Shown piece after piece: positions 52,710-61,598 of a stretch of 64,000 bases of DNA (position 1 is its first letter; each line of letters starts with the position of its first letter). The stretch is taken from NCBI RefSeq assembly GCF_001952935.1, contig NZ_CP018319.1, positions 4,298,001-4,362,000 of the forward strand, read 5' to 3'. Source of the DNA: Pseudomonas frederiksbergensis (GTDB lineage: Bacteria; Pseudomonadota; Gammaproteobacteria; Pseudomonadales; Pseudomonadaceae). The position numbers and the translations under genes are program-made. The notes beneath the pieces are model-generated. The model worked only from the letters and a program-made list of their open reading frames with translations. It was not told the origin of the DNA and did not search any database.

Positions 52710-53915
52710 ATGACCCAAGCTTTGATTTTCGACGCGTTACGCACGCCCCGCGGCAAAGGCAAGGCCAATGGCGCCTTGCACAGCGTCAAACCGGTGAACC
52801 TGGTAGCCGGGCTGCTCACCGCGCTGCAACGGCGCACCTCTCTCGATACCAGTCAGGTCGACGATGTGGTGCTTGGTTGCGTGACGCCCGTCGGCGATCA
52901 AGGCTCCGACATTGCCAAAGCCGCGACCCAGGTGGCGGATTGGGACGTCAGCGTGGCGGGTTTGCAGATCAACCGCTTCTGCGCTTCGGGGTTGGAGGCG
53001 GTGAACCTCGGCGCAATGAAAGTGCGTTCCGGCTTCGAAGACCTGGTGGTGGTCGGCGGCGTCGAGTCCATGTCCCGCGTGCCGATGGGCAGCGATGGTG
53101 GCGCTTGGGCACACGACCCGGAAACCAGTTTTCACAGCCATTTCGCCCCTCAAGGCGTGGGCGCTGACCTGATCGCCACGCTGGAAGGCTTCAGCCGTCA
53201 GGACGTCGATGCCTATGCGCTGCACTCCCAGCAAAAGGCTGCGCGGGCGAGGGCCGACGGTTCGTTCAACAAATCGTTGGTGCCAGTGCAGGACCAGAAC
53301 GGCATCATCCTGCTCGATCACGATGAATTCATTCGCGCCGGATCGACCCTGGAAGGCTTGGGCCAGCTCAAGCCTAGCTTCGAGATGATCGGGCAAATGG
53401 GCTTCGATGCCACGGCACTTCGGGTCTACAGCCATGTCGAGCGGATCGACCACGTTCACACGGCGGGTAACAGTTCCGGGATCGTCGATGGCGCCGCGCT
53501 GATGCTGATCGGCTCCGAGGCCAAGGGCCGCGCGCTGGGTTTGCAGCCGCGGGCGCGAATCGTCGCCACCGCCGTCACCAGCACCGACCCGACCATCATG
53601 CTCACCGGCCCCGCGCCGGCCACCCGCAAGGCTCTGGCCAAGGCCGGGTTGCGGGTCGAAGACATCGACCTGTTCGAGGTCAACGAAGCGTTTGCCTCGG
53701 TGGTGCTGAAATTCATCAAGGACATGGCAATCGATCCGGACAAGGTCAACGTCAACGGCGGCTCCATCGCCATGGGCCACCCGCTGGGCGCCACCGGCTG
53801 CGCGATCCTCGGCACGCTGCTCGATGAACTGGAAACCCGGCGCCTGCGCTATGGCCTCGCGACGCTGTGTGTCGGCGGCGGCATGGGCATCGCCACCATC
53901 ATCGAACGCCTCTGA
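52710..53915 (+). CDS. Acetyl-CoA C-acyltransferase (thiolase)
   Basis: 401 residues from ATG 52710 (MTQALIFDALRTPRGKGKA); upstream codons to 52623 are not conserved-looking. Thiolase signatures: nucleophilic Cys in INRFCASGLEAVN, NVNGGSIAMGHPLGATGCAI and the C-terminal CVGGGMG with the second catalytic Cys. It catalyses the last step of beta-oxidation, releasing acetyl-CoA. It lies 28 bp upstream of a multifunctional hydratase/dehydrogenase gene, so the pair forms a beta-oxidation complex separate from fadBA. Confidence 0.93.
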   Translation: MTQALIFDALRTPRGKGKANGALHSVKPVNLVAGLLTALQRRTSLDTSQVDDVVLGCVTPVGDQGSDIAKAATQVADWDVSVAGLQINRFCASGLEAVNLGAMKVRSGFEDLVVVGGVESMSRVPMGSDGGAWAHDPETSFHSHFAPQGVGADLIATLEGFSRQDVDAYALHSQQKAARARADGSFNKSLVPVQDQNGIILLDHDEFIRAGSTLEGLGQLKPSFEMIGQMGFDATALRVYSHVERIDHVHTAGNSSGIVDGAALMLIGSEAKGRALGLQPRARIVATAVTSTDPTIMLTGPAPATRKALAKAGLRVEDIDLFEVNEAFASVVLKFIKDMAIDPDKVNVNGGSIAMGHPLGATGCAILGTLLDELETRRLRYGLATLCVGGGMGIATIIERL

Positions 53916-53943
53916 GCCCGACCGACTTCAAGGAAACCCTTTC

Positions 53944-56088
53944 ATGACCGAAGCCATCCGTTACGAAAAAGGTCAGGACCAGATCGTCGTCCTGACCATC
54001 GACATGCCGGGCCAGAGCGCCAACACCATGAACGCGGACTACCGCGAAGCCATGGCCGCGTGTGTCGCCAGACTGGTTGCCGAAAAAGACACTATCGCCG
54101 GCGTGATCATCACCTCGGCCAAGAAAACCTTCTTCGCCGGCGGCGATCTCAACGAACTGATCAAGGTCGGCAAGCCCGAAGCCAAAGCCTTTTACGACAT
54201 GGTGCTGACAATCAAAGGGCAACTGCGCACCCTTGAGACCCTCGGTAAACCGGTGGTCGCCGCGATCAACGGCGCCGCGTTGGGTGGCGGTTGGGAAATC
54301 TGCCTGGCGTGCCATCACCGGGTTGCGCTGGACGATTCTTCGGTGCAACTCGGTCTGCCGGAAGTCACCCTCGGCCTGTTGCCGGGCGGCGGCGGGGTGG
54401 TGCGCATGGTGCGAATGCTCGGTATTGAAAAAGCCTTGCCCTATCTGCTCGAAGGCAAGAAGGTCCGGCCGCAGCAGGCGCTACGGGCAGGTTTGATTGA
54501 TGAGTTGGCGGCGGATCGTGACGAACTGCTGGCCAAGGCGCGCGCCTGGATTATTGCCCATCCTGCGGCTGTGCAGCGTTGGGACGTGAAGGGTTACCAG
54601 ATTCCCGGTGGCACGCCGTCGAACCCGAAAGTCGCGCAAATGCTGGCCATCGCGCCGTCGATCCTGCGCAGCAAAACCCAGGGCTGCCTGCCTGCGCCAG
54701 AGAAAATCCTCTGCGCGGCGGTAGAGGGTGCTCAGGTGGATTTCGACACCGCGCACTTGATCGAAACCCGTTACTTCACCGAATTGACCACCGGCCAGGT
54801 GTCGAAAAACCTGATTGGCACGTTCTGGTTCCAGCTCAACGAAATCAATGCCGGTGGCTCACGGCCCCAAGGCTTTGCACCCTACGTGACGCGTCGCGTG
54901 GGTGTGCTGGGCGCCGGCATGATGGGCGCCGGAATCGCCTTTGTCAGCGCATCGGCCGGCATCGAGGTGGTGCTCAAGGACATCAATCTTGCGGCGGCAC
55001 AGAAGGGCAAGGCTCATTCGGCAGCGCTGCTGGACAAGAAGGTTGCGCGTGGCCAATTGAATGCCGATCAACGCGATGCCACGCTGGCGCGAATTCACCC
55101 CACTGAAAGCGATGCCGACCTGGCCGGCTGTGATCTGATCATTGAAGCGGTGTTTGAAGATCGCGATTTGAAAGCCAGCGTCTCTTCGGCGGCGCAAAAG
55201 ATCGTTGGCCCGGAGGCGGTGATTGCATCCAACACGTCGACCTTGCCCATCAGCGGCCTCGCGACTGCGGTGCCGGATCAGAGCAAGTTCATCGGCCTGC
55301 ATTTCTTCAGCCCCGTGGAGAAAATGCCCTTGGTGGAAATCATCAAAGGCACCCACACCAGCGACGAAACCCTGGCGCGCGGGTTCGATTTCGTACAGCA
55401 AATCAAGAAAACGCCGATTGTGGTCAACGACAGCCGTGGTTTCTTTACCTCGCGGGTGTTCGGCACCTTCACCAACGAAGGCATCGCCATGCTGGGCGAA
55501 GGCGTCAGCGCGCCGATGATCGAGACCGAAGCGCGCAAGGCCGGCATGCCGATCGGACCTCTGGCGATCTCCGACGAAGTTTCCCTCAGCCTGATGAGCC
55601 ATATCCGCCAGCAAACCGCGAAAGACCTGCGAGCAGAAGGGAAACCGCTGATTGAGCACCCGGCATTCGCCGTGATTGACTTGCTGCTCAAGGAATACAA
55701 GCGTCCGGGCAAGGCTGCTGGCAGAGGGTTCTACGATTATCCGGCCCGTGGGCAGAAACATCTGTGGCCAGAGCTGAAAAGCCTTTTCGAGAAGGCTGAC
55801 GGGCAGATTTCGCCGAAGGACGTGCGTGATCGGCTGCTGTTCGTGCAAGCCATCGAAACCGTGCGCTGTGTGGAGGAGGGGGTATTGACCTCGACGGCGG
55901 ACGCCAACGTCGGCTCGATCTTCGGCATCGGCTTCGCCGCCTGGACTGGCGGTGCGCTGCAGTTCATCAACCAGTACGGCGTGAAAGATTTCGTCGCCCG
56001 TGCCCAGTACCTGGCAGAGCAGTATGGCGAGCGATTCGCGCCCCCTGCGCTATTGCTGGAGAAAGCGGCCAAAGGGGAGGCGTTCTAG
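53944..56088 (+). CDS. Multifunctional 3-hydroxyacyl-CoA dehydrogenase / enoyl-CoA hydratase (FadJ-like)
   Basis: 714 residues from ATG 53944, with CAAGGAAA upstream. The N-terminal crotonase domain (about 1-280) shows FAGGDLNELIKVG and the oxyanion region AAINGAALGGGWEICLACHH. A linker leads to the NAD-binding domain with GAGMMGAGIAFVSASAGIEV (about 320). The dehydrogenase core carries GLHFFSPVEKMPLVEI, NDSRGFFTSRV and the catalytic His-Glu region. The second half of the C-terminal domain is present (KRPGKAAGRGFYDY). Full length. Acts with the thiolase just upstream. Confidence 0.93.
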   Translation: MTEAIRYEKGQDQIVVLTIDMPGQSANTMNADYREAMAACVARLVAEKDTIAGVIITSAKKTFFAGGDLNELIKVGKPEAKAFYDMVLTIKGQLRTLETLGKPVVAAINGAALGGGWEICLACHHRVALDDSSVQLGLPEVTLGLLPGGGGVVRMVRMLGIEKALPYLLEGKKVRPQQALRAGLIDELAADRDELLAKARAWIIAHPAAVQRWDVKGYQIPGGTPSNPKVAQMLAIAPSILRSKTQGCLPAPEKILCAAVEGAQVDFDTAHLIETRYFTELTTGQVSKNLIGTFWFQLNEINAGGSRPQGFAPYVTRRVGVLGAGMMGAGIAFVSASAGIEVVLKDINLAAAQKGKAHSAALLDKKVARGQLNADQRDATLARIHPTESDADLAGCDLIIEAVFEDRDLKASVSSAAQKIVGPEAVIASNTSTLPISGLATAVPDQSKFIGLHFFSPVEKMPLVEIIKGTHTSDETLARGFDFVQQIKKTPIVVNDSRGFFTSRVFGTFTNEGIAMLGEGVSAPMIETEARKAGMPIGPLAISDEVSLSLMSHIRQQTAKDLRAEGKPLIEHPAFAVIDLLLKEYKRPGKAAGRGFYDYPARGQKHLWPELKSLFEKADGQISPKDVRDRLLFVQAIETVRCVEEGVLTSTADANVGSIFGIGFAAWTGGALQFINQYGVKDFVARAQYLAEQYGERFAPPALLLEKAAKGEAF

Positions 56089-56183
56089 GGGACGGATGAC
56101 GCATTCCGGGGCTTGCCTTGCCACTGTGTTTCAAGGCAGGCTCTGGGGTGTGCATTATTCCCATCACGTGTCAGGTATTTTTT

Positions 56184-56912
56184 ATGTCGTTACGCATCTG
56201 CATTCTGGAAACCGACATCCTGCGTCCGGAACTGGTCGATCAATATCAGGGTTACGGGCAGATGTTCCAGCGTCTGTTTTCGCAGCAACCCATCGCTGCC
56301 GAGTTCACTGTGTACAACGTGATGCAGGGCGAGTATCCCGGCGATGATCTGACCTTCGATGCCTACCTGGTCACCGGCAGCAAGGCCGATTCCTTCGGCA
56401 CCGACCCGTGGATTGAAACTCTCAAGGCTTACCTGCTGACCCGCTACGAGCGTGGCGACAAACTGCTGGGCGTGTGCTTCGGCCATCAACTGCTGGCGCT
56501 GCTGCTGGGCGGCAAAAGCGAGCGCGCGACCCAAGGCTGGGGCGTCGGCACCCACAAGTACAAACTCGCCGCCAAGGCGCCGTGGATGAACCCGGTGAGG
56601 GAAGAGCTGACCTTGTTGATCAGCCATCAGGACCAGGTCACTGCACTACCGGAAAACGCTACGGTCATCGCTTCCAGCGATTTCTGCCCGTTCGCCGCGT
56701 ACCACATCAACGATCAAGTGCTGTGCTTCCAGGGACATCCGGAGTTCATTCACGATTACTCGCGTGCCTTGTTGGATATTCGTCAGGAAGCGCTGGGCGA
56801 GCAGATTTACTCGAAAGGTATGGCGAGCCTAGAACACGACCATCACGGCACTACCGTTGCGGAGTGGATGATGCGGTTTGTTGCGCACAAGCCTGAATCC
56901 GGGTCGATTTAA
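56184..56912 (+). CDS. Class I glutamine amidotransferase-like protein
   Basis: 242 residues from ATG 56184 (MSLRICILETDILRPEL). The nucleophile Cys lies in LLGVCFGHQLLALLLGG and the His-Glu pair in CFQGHPEF, so the triad is intact. It is the stand-alone type often labelled GMP synthase-like GATase or gamma-glutamyl hydrolase-like. No synthetase partner lies beside it, so the acceptor reaction is unknown. Confidence 0.87.
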   Translation: MSLRICILETDILRPELVDQYQGYGQMFQRLFSQQPIAAEFTVYNVMQGEYPGDDLTFDAYLVTGSKADSFGTDPWIETLKAYLLTRYERGDKLLGVCFGHQLLALLLGGKSERATQGWGVGTHKYKLAAKAPWMNPVREELTLLISHQDQVTALPENATVIASSDFCPFAAYHINDQVLCFQGHPEFIHDYSRALLDIRQEALGEQIYSKGMASLEHDHHGTTVAEWMMRFVAHKPESGSI

Positions 56913-56928
56913 AGGGCTGACAAAGAAC

Positions 56929-57023
56929 CTGTGGCGAGGGAGCTTGCTCCCGTTGGACTGCGCAGCAGTCCCCTCTTTTTTGGGCCGCTACGCGACCCAG
57001 CGGGAGCAAGCTCCCTCGCCACA
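56929..57023. repeat. REP-type inverted pair
   Basis: The left arm CTGTGGCGAGGGAGCTTGCT and the inverted right arm AGCAAGCTCCCTCGCCACA enclose GCGCAGC-type palindromes. It belongs to the same family as the pair between kdpB and kdpC. Confidence 0.87.
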
Positions 57024-57030
57024 ACGCTTG

Positions 57031-58002
57031 TCACAACCACCCGGATTTTTTGAAGCTCGCCCATAAACCCACACAACCGACCGCAATAAACCCCAACACC
57101 CCGAAATACCCGTAATGCCAACTCAACTCCGGCATGTTCTGGAAGTTCATCCCGTAAATCCCCGCCACTGCCGTCGGGAACGCCAGAATCGCCGCCCACG
57201 CCGCAAACTTGCGCTGCACTACGCTTTGGCGTGATGCCTCCAGCAATACCCCGACTTCGATGGTCTGGCTGGCAATGTCCGCCAGGGTCGTCAGGTCTTC
57301 CATCTGCCGCGTCACGTGGATCTGCACATCGCGAAAGTACGGGCGCATGTTCTTGTCGATGAACGGGAAGTTGAGCTTTTGCAGTTCCTCGCCAATCTCT
57401 ACCATCGGCGCCGCATAACGACGCAAACGCAAAACATCCCGGCGCAGACTATGGAGTTTTTGAATGTCGCGCTCGTTCAGGGAACCACACATGACGTTGC
57501 GTTCCAGCTCATCGATCTCTGCGTGGATCGCCTCGCCCATTGGCTGGTAGTTTTCGATCACGAAGTCGAGGATGGCATAGAGTACGAAATCTTCCCCGTG
57601 CTCCAGCAACAGCGGACGCGCCTCACAGCGCTGTCGGACATAGGCGTAGGAAGCGGAGTGGCCGTTGCGTGCGGTAATGATGTAACCGTTGCCGGCAAAG
57701 ATATGCGTTTCGATGAACTGCAGTTTGCCTTCATGGCGGATCGGCGAATACGTGACGATGAACAGCGCGTCGCCGAAGGTTTCCAGTTTCGGTCGACTGT
57801 GTTTTTCCAAGGCGTCTTCGATGGCCAGTTCGTGCAGGTTGAACTGGCGTTGCAGATTGAAAAGTTCCTGGGCGTTTGGCTCTTCAAGGCCGATCCAGAC
57901 AAAGTGGCCAGGCTTTGCAGCCCAGGCAGCGCCTTCGTCGAGGGTGATATTGGTGACTTTCTTACCGGCGCTATAAACCGCAGCAGCAACAACTCTACCC
58001 AT
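57031..58002 (-). CDS. CorA-family divalent cation transporter
   Basis: 323 residues. A long cytoplasmic N-terminal domain (about 1-260) is followed by two C-terminal membrane helices. The signature YGMNF (GMN motif) lies at the end of the first helix (AILAFPTAVAGIYGMNFQN) and sets selectivity for magnesium or another divalent ion. Normal length for CorA, which works as a pentamer in the inner membrane. The ribosome site is weak. A REP pair follows its stop. Confidence 0.93.
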   Translation of the reverse strand: MGRVVAAAVYSAGKKVTNITLDEGAAWAAKPGHFVWIGLEEPNAQELFNLQRQFNLHELAIEDALEKHSRPKLETFGDALFIVTYSPIRHEGKLQFIETHIFAGNGYIITARNGHSASYAYVRQRCEARPLLLEHGEDFVLYAILDFVIENYQPMGEAIHAEIDELERNVMCGSLNERDIQKLHSLRRDVLRLRRYAAPMVEIGEELQKLNFPFIDKNMRPYFRDVQIHVTRQMEDLTTLADIASQTIEVGVLLEASRQSVVQRKFAAWAAILAFPTAVAGIYGMNFQNMPELSWHYGYFGVLGFIAVGCVGLWASFKKSGWL

Positions 58003-58137
58003 GATAGTGATTCACTTCTTATTGGCAGCTTTCAATTAGCAATGATGGCAGTGGCAGGCAGTCTCCAGCTTAGCCCTGTCTGCTGCTTGAGAGTCAGTGA
58101 AATCTGTTGAGTTCGCAGGCAAAAACTCGCAGGCAAA

Positions 58138-58164
58138 AGAAAACCCGCACCAGGCGGGTTTCCT
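58138..58164 (-). terminator. Terminator downstream of the acyltransferase gene
   Basis: An 8-bp stem (AAACCCGC 58141-58148 with GCGGGTTT 58154-58161) has a five-base loop and is followed on the minus strand by TCTTTT. It lies immediately after the stop at 58165. Confidence 0.82.
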
Positions 58165-58887
58165 TTAAGCGGCTTGCAGTTGCCGATCCATCGAAGCGAT
58201 GCACTCGCGCATCTGCTCGCGGCACTGAGCAATCAGCAGCGGCATATCGTCCAGGCTCAATCCAGCCGTAGGAATCGCCGGTAACGAGCGGATCAGAATC
58301 TTCCCACTGCGCCAACGGTTCAATCTCATGTGTTTTACGTAACTGCTGACACATACCGGAACTATCGGTACCCCGGCGGCAATGGCCATTTGAAAGGCGC
58401 CTTTCTTGAACGGCAGCAACTCTTCACCCAGGTTGCGCGTGCCTTCCGGAAAAACCCAGATCGAAGTGTCTTCATTCTGCAGCGTGTGAGTCGTGGTCAG
58501 CATCGACTGGCGCGCTTTCTGCGCATTGCCGCGATCGATCAGCACATTGCCCGCCAGCCAGAACAACTGACCGAACAGCGGCACCCACTTCAGACTCTTC
58601 TTGCCGATACATACGGTGCGGCGGGGCACCACGTTACCGAACACAAACAGATCGTAGTTGGACTGGTGGTTGGCGATGATCACGCAGCTGTCGGGCTTAT
58701 CCAGCAGCGGTCCGACCTCGGCCTTCACCCGCAAACGCAAAATGCACATCGCCGGCCATGCATAAAGGCGCGCGCACAATCGGCTGTTGTCCGGGTTGAA
58801 CGGTCGGCACAGGCCGAGAATTACCCCAAGCACACCGGCCAGAATAAAGTGCAGGCCCATCAATAACATACGAAACACAAACAACAT
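58165..58887 (-). CDS. 1-acyl-sn-glycerol-3-phosphate acyltransferase (PlsC family)
   Basis: 240 residues. One or two N-terminal hydrophobic segments (LLMGLHFILAGVLGVILGL) are followed by the acyltransferase motifs: NHQSNYD (HX4D, motif I), GNVLIDRGN (motif II) and VFPEGTRN (motif III). Motif IV lies in VPIVPVCVS. It makes phosphatidic acid at the inner membrane. It ends at a strong terminator and shares no operon with the convergent genes. Confidence 0.92.
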   Translation of the reverse strand: MLFVFRMLLMGLHFILAGVLGVILGLCRPFNPDNSRLCARLYAWPAMCILRLRVKAEVGPLLDKPDSCVIIANHQSNYDLFVFGNVVPRRTVCIGKKSLKWVPLFGQLFWLAGNVLIDRGNAQKARQSMLTTTHTLQNEDTSIWVFPEGTRNLGEELLPFKKGAFQMAIAAGVPIVPVCVSSYVKHMRLNRWRSGKILIRSLPAIPTAGLSLDDMPLLIAQCREQMRECIASMDRQLQAA

Positions 58888-59053
58888 TTACAGGCCCCAC
58901 CGGGACAAAAGGTGGCGCAGTGTACGGATGTGCACTGTTTTCGGCAATTGCCACTATAGAGGCGGGAGATAGACGATGTTTGAGCGCATGTTTCCGACTT
59001 ATGGGTCAGATGCGATCTAGAGCGGTTGTCGGCTTTTCAACGGAGCACGTAAG

Positions 59054-59083
59054 AAAAAGCCCGACACGACGGTCGGGCTTTTT
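59054..59083. terminator. Bidirectional terminator
   Basis: A 12-bp perfect stem (AAAAAGCCCGAC 59054-59065 with GTCGGGCTTTTT 59072-59083) has a six-base loop, with a T run on each strand. It ends the enoyl-CoA hydratase gene, whose stop is at 59102. Confidence 0.9.
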
Positions 59084-59101
59084 CGTGCAGCACGTTTGGG
59101 T

Positions 59102-59791
59102 TTAAACCGAAAAATCCTGATCCAGGATAATCGCGTTGTCCAGCCTCTCCAGCAGCGCCTTGCGCACTTTGAGCTTGGTGTTCTTGTGAGCAATCATGTT
59201 GATCTTCTTCAACTGACGAGCCGCCGCCAGCGCCGCGCCTTGCAGCTCTTCGGCCGATACCACCAGATCGAAGAACCCTGCATCCACGGCACTTTGCGGA
59301 TTAAACATCTCAGCGTTGATCACCGCGCGGTGGAACGCCGACTTGCGCAGACGATCACGCGCCAGCTCGATACCGGCGTGGTGCATGGTCATGCCGATCT
59401 GCACTTCGTTCAAACCAATGGTGAACGGGCCGTCGACACCAATGCGGTAATCCACCGACAACAGCAGGAACGCGCCCTTGGCCACCGCATGCCCAGGGCA
59501 CGCGACGATCACCGGGAACGGGTGCGACAACAGACGACGAGCCAGGGTCGAACCGGCAGTCACCAGCGCCACGGCTTCTTTAGGGCCGGAGGTCATCACC
59601 TTCAAGTCATAACCGCCCGACAGCATCCCCGGCGTACCGGTAATGATCACCACCGCACGATCAGTCACCGCCTGATCCAGCGCAGCGTTAAACGCAGCAA
59701 TCACGTCCGGAGAGATGGCATTGACCTTGCCATTGCTCAAGGTCAGGGTCGCGATACCGTCTTCGAGATGGTAGGAAATCAACTCACTCAT
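59102..59791 (-). CDS. Enoyl-CoA hydratase/isomerase family protein
   Basis: 229 residues, slightly short for the family. Crotonase fold: ALDQAVTDRAVVIITGTPGMLSGGYDL (first oxyanion segment) and FPVIVACPGHAVAKGAFLLLSVDYRIG (second). The usual second catalytic Glu region is NLNEVQIGM. The trimerisation helices are abbreviated. The ATG has AAGGAATAG upstream. The substrate is unknown. Confidence 0.88.
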   Translation of the reverse strand: MSELISYHLEDGIATLTLSNGKVNAISPDVIAAFNAALDQAVTDRAVVIITGTPGMLSGGYDLKVMTSGPKEAVALVTAGSTLARRLLSHPFPVIVACPGHAVAKGAFLLLSVDYRIGVDGPFTIGLNEVQIGMTMHHAGIELARDRLRKSAFHRAVINAEMFNPQSAVDAGFFDLVVSAEELQGAALAAARQLKKINMIAHKNTKLKVRKALLERLDNAIILDQDFSV

Positions 59792-59855
59792 GACGCTATT
59801 CCTTTCAATAAAGTAGCGCAGACGTTACCCACCGCCGCAGGCCAGGTAAAGCGCC

Positions 59856-60005
59856 ATGACTGACCGCCCAGTCACCCTTTCCCCGCCCGGCAAGCGTGGC
59901 CCGCCACGCCAACCGCGCATTCCCCTCTATATAGAGGAAGTCGCGAAGCCGGAGATTGGCGGGTTTGCCATGGACTGGAACCTGCTCGAACGACTGAAAC
60001 GCTAA
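59856..60005 (+). CDS. Possible 49-residue protein
   Basis: The open frame starts at ATG 59856 with AGGTAAA eight bases upstream. It is basic and proline-rich (MTDRPVTLSPPGKRGPPRQP) and ends in EIGGFAMDWNLLERLKR. The composition looks protein-like rather than random, and no other gene overlaps it. It could also be chance, and I do not recognise it. Confidence 0.4.
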   Translation: MTDRPVTLSPPGKRGPPRQPRIPLYIEEVAKPEIGGFAMDWNLLERLKR

Positions 60006-60098
60006 GCGCATGAAAATTCTGCAAAAAAAGTTTGCCATCGGAAAAGCTTTCGACTACATTAGCGCGCCTCGACAGACAGAACTTGTTTGACGAGATAC

Positions 60099-60188
60099 GG
60101 TGAAGTGTCCGAGTGGCTTAAGGAGCACGCCTGGAAAGTGTGTATACAAGAAATTGTATCGAGAGTTCGAATCTCTCCTTCACCGCCA
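60099..60188 (+). tRNA. tRNA-Ser (anticodon GGA)
   Basis: A 90-nt sequence with a 7-bp acceptor stem (GGTGAAG / CTTCACC), discriminator G and encoded CCA at 60186-60188. The anticodon GGA lies at 60133-60135. The long variable arm (GTGTATACAAGAAATTGTAT region) is a class II tRNA feature, and the T-arm GAGAGTTCGAATCTCTC is perfect. The gene is bordered downstream by a decayed island, so it has probably been an integration site. Confidence 0.96.
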
Positions 60189-60202
60189 TACTTATACGTT
60201 AG

Positions 60203-60226
60203 AGCCCTGATTATTCAGGGCTTTTT
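60203..60226 (+). terminator. Terminator after tRNA-Ser
   Basis: An 8-bp stem (AGCCCTGA 60203-60210 with TCAGGGCT 60215-60222) has a TTAT loop and is followed by five T. Confidence 0.9.
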
Positions 60227-60324
60227 CGTTTCTGTGTTTCTGAAAAAAATCCCAGCCCATACTTTGGCCCATACCCTGAATGGCTCAGTGCTTTGCGACC
60301 AAAGGCTATTTTTCCCGACAGTTT

Positions 60325-60561
60325 CTAAGCGGTGTAGTCCAGCAGCGTCCGTCAATCGATCTGACTCGCATCGTTGTAACCGGGACCGTCCTCTGACCGA
60401 CACCAATGCACGAACTCTTGCCAGCGATCGCTATGAGCTTTGACCGTGGCGAAGTGGCCGCCGGCAAATAGATCCTTTAGCGCTTGTGGGCCGGCGTAGC
60501 TCAGCTGGTGGCCATAGCCAAAGTTACGACCATCACTCCGACCGACCAAGGCCATCATCAT
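60325..60561 (-). pseudogene. Integrase N-terminal fragment with premature stops
   Basis: The minus-strand frame beginning near 60561 reads ALVGRSDGRNFGYGHQLSYA, then QALKDLFAGGHFATVKAHSD and RWQEFVHWCRSEDGPGYNDA. From memory this is the N-terminal (SAM-like) domain of the integrase-domain proteins of Pseudomonas integrative elements. The frame meets a TGA at 60352-60354 right after DASQID, yet continues beyond it with RTLLDYTA, still family-like, before a second stop at 60325-60327. The catalytic domain is absent. It lies 136 bp from the tRNA-Ser gene, facing it, as expected for an integrase at a tRNA attachment site. It is therefore a dead remnant. Confidence 0.72.
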
Positions 60562-60753
60562 CGCTTTCGTTTTCTTGCAGAAAGAGAAGCAGGGCGTTCC
60601 AGTGGGGGCTGATCCTGTCCACCTACCTGCTGCCGGTGCTTCGACCGGGTAGGGCAGTGACGCATGCCGGTATTCCAGCAACGGTTGTGGTGGCTCGAAC
60701 GCTTCGTACAGTTGCATCGCTATGCTGCAGTTATTGACTTCGCCCTCACTCAT
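60562..60753 (-). other. Open frame upstream of the integrase remnant, unknown
   Basis: In-frame codons run from ATG 60753 (MSEGEVNNCSIAMQLYEAFE) into the integrase-like segment. The ATG overlaps the stop of the short frame before it (ATGAGTGA). The composition (Pro-rich, PPQPLLEYRHASLPYPVEAP) is not recognised. It may be a separate small island gene whose frame happens to join the integrase remnant, or its degenerate 5' part. Confidence 0.35.
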
Positions 60754-60859
60754 CCCGCCACGGCTGTTGAGTGTTATCAGGGATCAAGGCTCCTGCGACC
60801 TGTGAGGTTTGTCCACTAACGCGGGACTGACGGCTCTTTACGACCGGGAGCTTGGGCAT
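60746..60859 (-). CDS. Possible 37-residue island protein
   Basis: A short frame (MPKLPVVKSRQSRVSGQTSQ, then VAGALIPDNTQQPWRDE) lies behind a strong CAGGAGG site 11 bases upstream. Its stop overlaps the next start by eight bases, an arrangement that suggests coupled translation. The function is unknown, and the peptide could be spurious. Confidence 0.35.
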   Translation of the reverse strand: MPKLPVVKSRQSRVSGQTSQVAGALIPDNTQQPWRDE

Positions 60860-61412
60860 CTCATGATCTGGCCTCCTGAACACCGATAGCGGTGGGCGGG
60901 TGGAGGCTGCACTGGCTGATGAGACCGGCGCCGCGAGATCCTGAGTCGGGTGAAGGCAGTGATGCGATGACCGGGGCATGCCCGACTGTCAGTCAGGTGC
61001 AGTCCATTCCCCGGGCTGCGGCACCATCATCGGCATCGCTGTTGCTGGTGACTTTTCGGTGTTTGTCACGCCGATTGAACGACCTGGACTCGAATAGAAA
61101 ATAAGCACCTGTTTTACAATGAAATTATGCTGATTTTTTAAAATTTATGTCCCTACGATTATCCTAATCAAGCCCGTATTTTATGCGAATTCTTTCGATA
61201 CCCCATGAGCACGGCAGCAGCAAGCTGCCGAAGGTGGCGTATGCAGGCCATACTGTGCTGCGGAAGTGGTCATCCCGTTTGCAAATGCGTGGTTATATTG
61301 AATGCAATTGACTGGTCAATGAAAACGCAAAAACTGATGGTCAAGTACGGCGCAGTTTCTCACGATGCACGTCTGGCGCATGGTTAAGATGTGGACCGGC
61401 CTTTTGTGTCGC
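60860..61412. other. Degenerate island sequence without supported genes
   Basis: This 553-bp stretch has mixed composition: GC-rich to about 61080, then clearly AT-rich from about 61085 to 61200. Short open frames lack ribosome sites and recognisable content. No clear repeat of the tRNA-Ser 3' end was seen that would mark the far attachment site. It is best read as residue of a deleted mobile element. Confidence 0.5.
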
Positions 61413-61598
61413 TTAGCCGAGCGACCAGAGCTTAGTCTTGTAGCAGTTCTTGAGTCCGTACAGCTTGTCGGCCGGGGCTCTCGAGTTAACCAGCCACTGA
61501 TCAAGTTTTTTAACCGACAGCCCGCGTGTTTCGGCATCCAGCTTTTTCCAGGCTTTCTACGCCGCGCTATTGAAGTTCAGTTGATACTTACTTGGCAT
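61413..61598 (-). pseudogene. RelE-type toxin pseudogene
   Basis: From ATG 61598 the frame reads MPSKYQLNFNSAA and hits a TAG (61557-61559). The same frame then continues with family-like KAWKKLDAETRGLSVKKLDQ, RAPADKLYGLKNCYKTKL and ends early at 61413. This is the recognisable core of RelE-like toxins (normally about 85-90 residues), with an in-frame nonsense codon at position 14. It also has a probable small frameshift before the C-terminal strand, because RSAKRH in another frame resembles the expected RSAGYR. The start overlaps the antitoxin stop by 11 bases, the classic operon arrangement. The toxin is almost certainly inactive. Confidence 0.8.
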
